NCBI RefSeq assembly: GCF_024181585.1
Contig: NZ_CP054258.1
Coordinates: 558,001-622,000 of the forward strand
Source: Treponema socranskii subsp. buccale
Lineage (GTDB): Bacteria; Spirochaetota; Spirochaetia; Treponematales; Treponemataceae
Length of the DNA: 64,000 bases
Direction: 5' to 3'
Both the position numbers and the translations under genes were made by a program. Shown here piece by piece: positions 61,785 to 64,000 of the stretch. The notes beneath the pieces are model-generated. The model did not search any database and was not told where the DNA came from. It was given only the letters and a program-made list of their open reading frames with translations. Position 1 is the stretch's first letter, and the number at the start of each line of letters is the position of its first letter.

Positions 61785-62327
61785 ATGGATTTCGGTGCGG
61801 TGCTCGATGAATGGGATAAAATGCAAAAAGCAGCGAAGCGGAAGGGACACGGAGGAAATTCCGTTTCGGGAAAAAAAGCGAACGCGCCGGAAAAAGGCAA
61901 AGAGTCTTCCGATTGTTCGGGAGAAGAAAACGGTTTTTCGAAACGGATCGATCCGCAGGAAGCGTGGCTTCGCCGCTACGGCGTCGTCGATAAAGATAAG
62001 ATCGCATCTTTGGAAGCGGAACGCAATCGCGAACGTTCGCAGCTCTACATAAAAAAAATTCCGGTCGAAGCGAAAATCGATTTGCACGGGCTGACGCGGG
62101 AGGAAGCGAGGAGCAGGCTTTCGATTTTTGTCGGCGACTGTGTAAAACGCGGGCTTCGCAAAATCCTCATCGTGCACGGAAAAGGAATTCATACGACCGG
62201 AAGCGATCCCGTGCTCGGAGAAGAGGTAAGAAAATTTATCGAACAGGATAGACGCTGCGGCCGCTCCGGTCATCCCGATCGGCGTATGGGAGGCAGCGGC
62301 GCTACGTGGGTATTTTTGAAAAATTGA
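61785..62327 (+). CDS. Smr-domain protein
   Basis: 180 residues. The N-terminal half is charged and low-complexity; the C-terminal half is a Smr domain with the DLHGLTREEARSRL motif, RKILIVHGKGIHT and the final GGSGATWVFLK. Smr domains bind or cut branched DNA or stalled ribosome/mRNA complexes; the stand-alone small form often has nuclease activity. GGGGGGG precedes ATG 61785. Confidence 0.9.
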   Translation: MDFGAVLDEWDKMQKAAKRKGHGGNSVSGKKANAPEKGKESSDCSGEENGFSKRIDPQEAWLRRYGVVDKDKIASLEAERNRERSQLYIKKIPVEAKIDLHGLTREEARSRLSIFVGDCVKRGLRKILIVHGKGIHTTGSDPVLGEEVRKFIEQDRRCGRSGHPDRRMGGSGATWVFLKN

Positions 62328-62358
62328 ATTTTCCTCCGTGTGTACGGGCGGCAGGCAC

Positions 62359-62387
62359 TTGTAACATTTGGCCGAAACGGCTATTTT
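62359..62387 (+). promoter_or_regulatory. promoter of the small J-domain gene
   Basis: TTGTAA, 17 nt, TATTTT, ending 7 nt before ATG 62395, which has no Shine-Dalgarno; a leaderless message is likely. Confidence 0.45.
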
Positions 62388-62394
62388 ATAGCTG

Positions 62395-62964
62395 ATGAAT
62401 CAGGATTTGTATGCGGTGCTCGGAGTTTCGAAAACGGCAAGCACCGATGAAATTAAAAAAGCGTACCGCACACTCGCATTCAAATATCACCCCGACAGAA
62501 ATCCGGGAGATAAGGCAGCCGAAGAAAAATTCAAAGCGATAAACGCCGCCTACGATGTGCTCGGAGACGAAACGAAGCGTTCGCAGTACGACCGCTTCGG
62601 ACAAGCGGAAACTGCGTACGAACGTCAGCAAGACGCACAGTATGCGTACGATTCCTACGGCGGCACCCGCTTCAGCGACGAAGACATGTTTTGGCAGTGG
62701 TTCGGCAGCAATTACGAAAGCAGGCAAAACGGCGAGCGGCGCTATACCTATACGTGGACAAACGAAAAGAGACGGGATACGCGAGAAGCGCTCCGCTCTC
62801 AGCTTTATTCGAAATTGGGTCAAGCGTTTTTCGGCATAATCGCAAGCAGCATATTCGGCTTTTTTCCGCTCTTCGGAATTTTATGCCTCTTTGTAACTGT
62901 CAGCGGCGTCGTCGGTGCGGTAAAATCCGCGATCGCGCTTATTAAATTGGGAAGGCAAAAATAG
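62395..62964 (+). CDS. J-domain protein with C-terminal membrane segments
   Basis: 189 residues. The first 70 residues are a J domain ([38 protein letters not shown] with HPD). No zinc repeats or client domain are present. Then comes a Tyr/Gln/Arg-rich stretch and a hydrophobic pair at about 143-180 ([37 protein letters not shown]), so it is likely anchored in the membrane and recruits DnaK there. In T. pallidum, as I recall, a dnaJ gene follows infA (TP0097-TP0098), so the synteny is partly kept. Confidence 0.85.
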   Translation: MNQDLYAVLGVSKTASTDEIKKAYRTLAFKYHPDRNPGDKAAEEKFKAINAAYDVLGDETKRSQYDRFGQAETAYERQQDAQYAYDSYGGTRFSDEDMFWQWFGSNYESRQNGERRYTYTWTNEKRRDTREALRSQLYSKLGQAFFGIIASSIFGFFPLFGILCLFVTVSGVVGAVKSAIALIKLGRQK

Positions 62965-62992
62965 ACGTGAATGCACGCCGTCGAAACGCGCT

Positions 62993-63211
62993 TCAGCGTT
63001 GGCGGAAGATGATTCGGCCGCGGTTCAAATCGTACGGAGAAAGCGCGACTTTTACCGTATCGCCCGGCACGATTCTGATATAGTGCTTTCGCATTTTTCC
63101 GGACAGCGTCGCAAGGATGAGATGTCCGTTTTGCAATTCGATTCTGAACGTCGTATTGGGGAGCGCTTCTTTTACGACGCCTTCCACTTCGATAGCTTCT
63201 TCTTTTGCCAC
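62993..63211 (-). CDS. infA: translation initiation factor IF-1
   Basis: 72 residues, an OB-fold factor that blocks the A site during initiation. [20 protein letters not shown], then [40 protein letters not shown] and [10 protein letters not shown] match throughout. Start is GTG 63211 with GGAGG 4 nt upstream. It is convergent with the J-domain gene and divergent from dksA. A long leader with hairpins H0 and H1 precedes it. Confidence 0.97.
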   Translation of the reverse strand: MAKEEAIEVEGVVKEALPNTTFRIELQNGHLILATLSGKMRKHYIRIVPGDTVKVALSPYDLNRGRIIFRQR

Positions 63212-63243
63212 AGTTCCTCCGCTGCGTACCCGAATAAAAAAAA

Positions 63244-63309
63244 TCGCGAGTTTTCAAATGAAAACGCGAAGTTAAATTGGACGGCGCTGCTTCAGACGTT
63301 CAATTTAAC
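63244..63309 (-). promoter_or_regulatory. leader hairpins H1 and H0, copy f (upstream of infA)
   Basis: H0 (63271-63309): stem GTTAAATTG(g)ACG/CGT(t)CAATTTAAC with the 13-nt loop GCGCTGCTTCAGA (plus strand). One nt away H1 (63244-63269): GTTTTC/GAAAAC extended by TCGC/GCGA; on the infA strand it is followed by eight T, so H1 here could terminate transcription. Compare 28948-29008 and 44554-44682. Confidence 0.65.
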
Positions 63310-63310
63310 C

Positions 63311-63372
63311 TTGTTTTTATTCCGGTTTGGTCGTATACTGTTCAGTATGTATAAAATCTCCGCGCTTGTCAA
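63311..63372. promoter_or_regulatory. overlapping divergent promoters of infA and dksA
   Basis: Plus strand (dksA): TTGTTT 63311, 17 nt, TATACT 63334-63339. Minus strand (infA): TTGACA 63367-63372, 17 nt, CATACT 63344-63349. The two -10 boxes are separated by only 4 nt, so the two polymerases would compete. Confidence 0.55.
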
Positions 63373-63408
63373 CACGGGCGCGGATTCATTGTACGGAGTT
63401 CATCGATT

Positions 63409-63765
63409 ATGGATAAAAAATTTCTTGAAAGTATGAAAAAAGATTTGCTCGCGCGCCGGCAGACTATTCTTACCTCGCTTGCGGAACAGAGCGACGATAT
63501 GAAAAAATTGGTAAAAACCGTCGCTGCGGGCGACGTTATAGATGTTGCCTCAGATGCGATCGATCGCACGCTGCTCGATTCGCTCGGTTCTCAGGATGCC
63601 GCACGCCTGCAGCTTGTCGACAACGCTCTTGACCGCATCCGACAGGGAAGATACGGAAAGTGCGTTAAATGCGGCAAAGATATTCCGCAGCAGCGTTTAA
63701 AGGCGCTGCCGTATGCGCTTATGTGTGTAAACTGCGCATCCGAAGAAGAACGCAAGCGCCGCTGA
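63409..63765 (+). CDS. dksA: DksA/TraR-family zinc-finger protein
   Basis: 118 residues. An N-terminal helical part (SMKKDLLARRQTILTSLAEQ) with an acidic DVIDVASDAIDRT stretch corresponding to the coiled-coil tip that enters the RNA polymerase channel, and a four-Cys zinc finger (CVKCGKD ... CVNCASEE). It binds RNA polymerase and with ppGpp adjusts rRNA and amino-acid promoters in proteobacteria; the spirochaete role is assumed to be similar. As I recall, collinear with T. pallidum TP0096. Leader of about 63 nt. Confidence 0.93.
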   Translation: MDKKFLESMKKDLLARRQTILTSLAEQSDDMKKLVKTVAAGDVIDVASDAIDRTLLDSLGSQDAARLQLVDNALDRIRQGRYGKCVKCGKDIPQQRLKALPYALMCVNCASEEERKRR

Positions 63766-63794
63766 ATGCGTGACGCTCCGCTGCCGTCCGCCGC

Positions 63795-63820
63795 TTATTC
63801 GTGCGGATGGTTAATACCCC
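63795..63820 (+). repeat. partial copy of the dispersed hairpin repeat, copy 4
   Basis: TTATTCGTGCGGATGGTTAA followed by TACCCC: the first part of the repeat with one substitution and one missing base. The rest of the 63766-64000 stretch shows no gene I can support; a minus-strand frame (63795-63998) has repeat-derived content. Confidence 0.5.
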
Positions 63821-64000
63821 CGCACTTTGCATTTTTTTCAAGCGTCGCAATATATTTCGAGTTTGTCGGGTAAACTCGGTAGTTGGATCCTACGCTTCTT
63901 TTCCGTGTATACATTGCCTGCACGGTTGTCTCGCTTTCGTTTTGTCCCGCAGTATTGCTCTTTGCTGAAAATCTTTTCAAAAAACTCCGAAATCGCAATA

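Noticed and set aside
63795-63998. Minus-strand 67-codon frame at the right end
   Set aside because: It includes a fragment of the dispersed repeat, lacks a ribosome site and resembles no known protein.

Overview
The window looks like part of the chromosome of a Treponema-type spirochaete with roughly half G+C by eye. The main reasons are: (i) the run flbB-fliK-flgD-flgE, the spirochaete order for periplasmic flagellum genes, with the exact Lys165/Cys178 pair known from the cross-linked FlgE of T. denticola; (ii) the block rpsT-HU-lnt-bactofilin-rho-rpmE, which as I recall is collinear with T. pallidum TP0250-TP0255; (iii) infA and dksA side by side as in TP0096-TP0097. The species cannot be fixed from sequence reading alone.

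Layout. 1-5.8 kb: polar amino-acid ABC genes, a MATE exporter, a lipoprotein and an ABC permease/ATPase pair without a binding protein. 5.8-11.1 kb: the rpsT to rpmE housekeeping block. 11.1-19.3 kb: an RlmK-like methyltransferase divergent from a DEAD-box helicase, an ABC-F protein, a secreted beta-propeller and a PcrA/UvrD helicase. 19.3-23.1 kb: a UroD-family protein with zinc ligands of corrinoid methyltransferases plus a SLC13-type transporter, then hexokinase. 23.1-27.7 kb: flagellar collar, hook-length, hook-cap and hook genes, closed by a strong terminator. 27.8-36.3 kb: an outer-membrane barrel candidate, Lgt with a MinD-like ATPase, an HTH-receiver regulator, SppA/DUF975/CYTH genes and a Dus enzyme. 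36.3-44.5 kb: a giant GH13 amylase-like protein fused in frame to a histone H1-like tail, and an iron(III)-type ABC operon. 44.8-50.9 kb: grpE-dnaK-dnaJ and a solitary ilvC. 51-61.7 kb: a phosphatase-family lipoprotein, a solute-binding lipoprotein with an aminotransferase, and a complete MoxR-DUF58-Bat operon. 61.8-64 kb: Smr, a small J-domain membrane protein, infA and dksA.

The most interesting material is non-coding. (1) A family of multi-hairpin 5' leaders: three loci have a long stem of unrelated sequence closing a 13-nt loop with fixed ends, located between a predicted promoter and the start codon of unrelated genes; three loci (two of them the same) have a second two-part hairpin with a constant tetraloop and covarying stems just before the ribosome-binding site. 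(2) Two 257-bp, about 98 percent identical elements with terminal inverted repeats and perfect, different 10-bp target duplications, each inserted 9 bp upstream of a promoter -35 box. (3) A separate 140-bp inverted-repeat element with a 7-bp duplication that contains the stop codon of the MATE gene. (4) A dispersed hairpin repeat seen four times. (5) About ten genes whose predicted -10 box lies only 5-10 nt from the start codon and that lack a Shine-Dalgarno sequence, suggesting many leaderless mRNAs.

All calls come from reading motifs by eye. Promoters are -35/-10 matches with 16-18 nt spacing and are unproven. No tRNA, rRNA, CRISPR array or intact transposase gene was seen.
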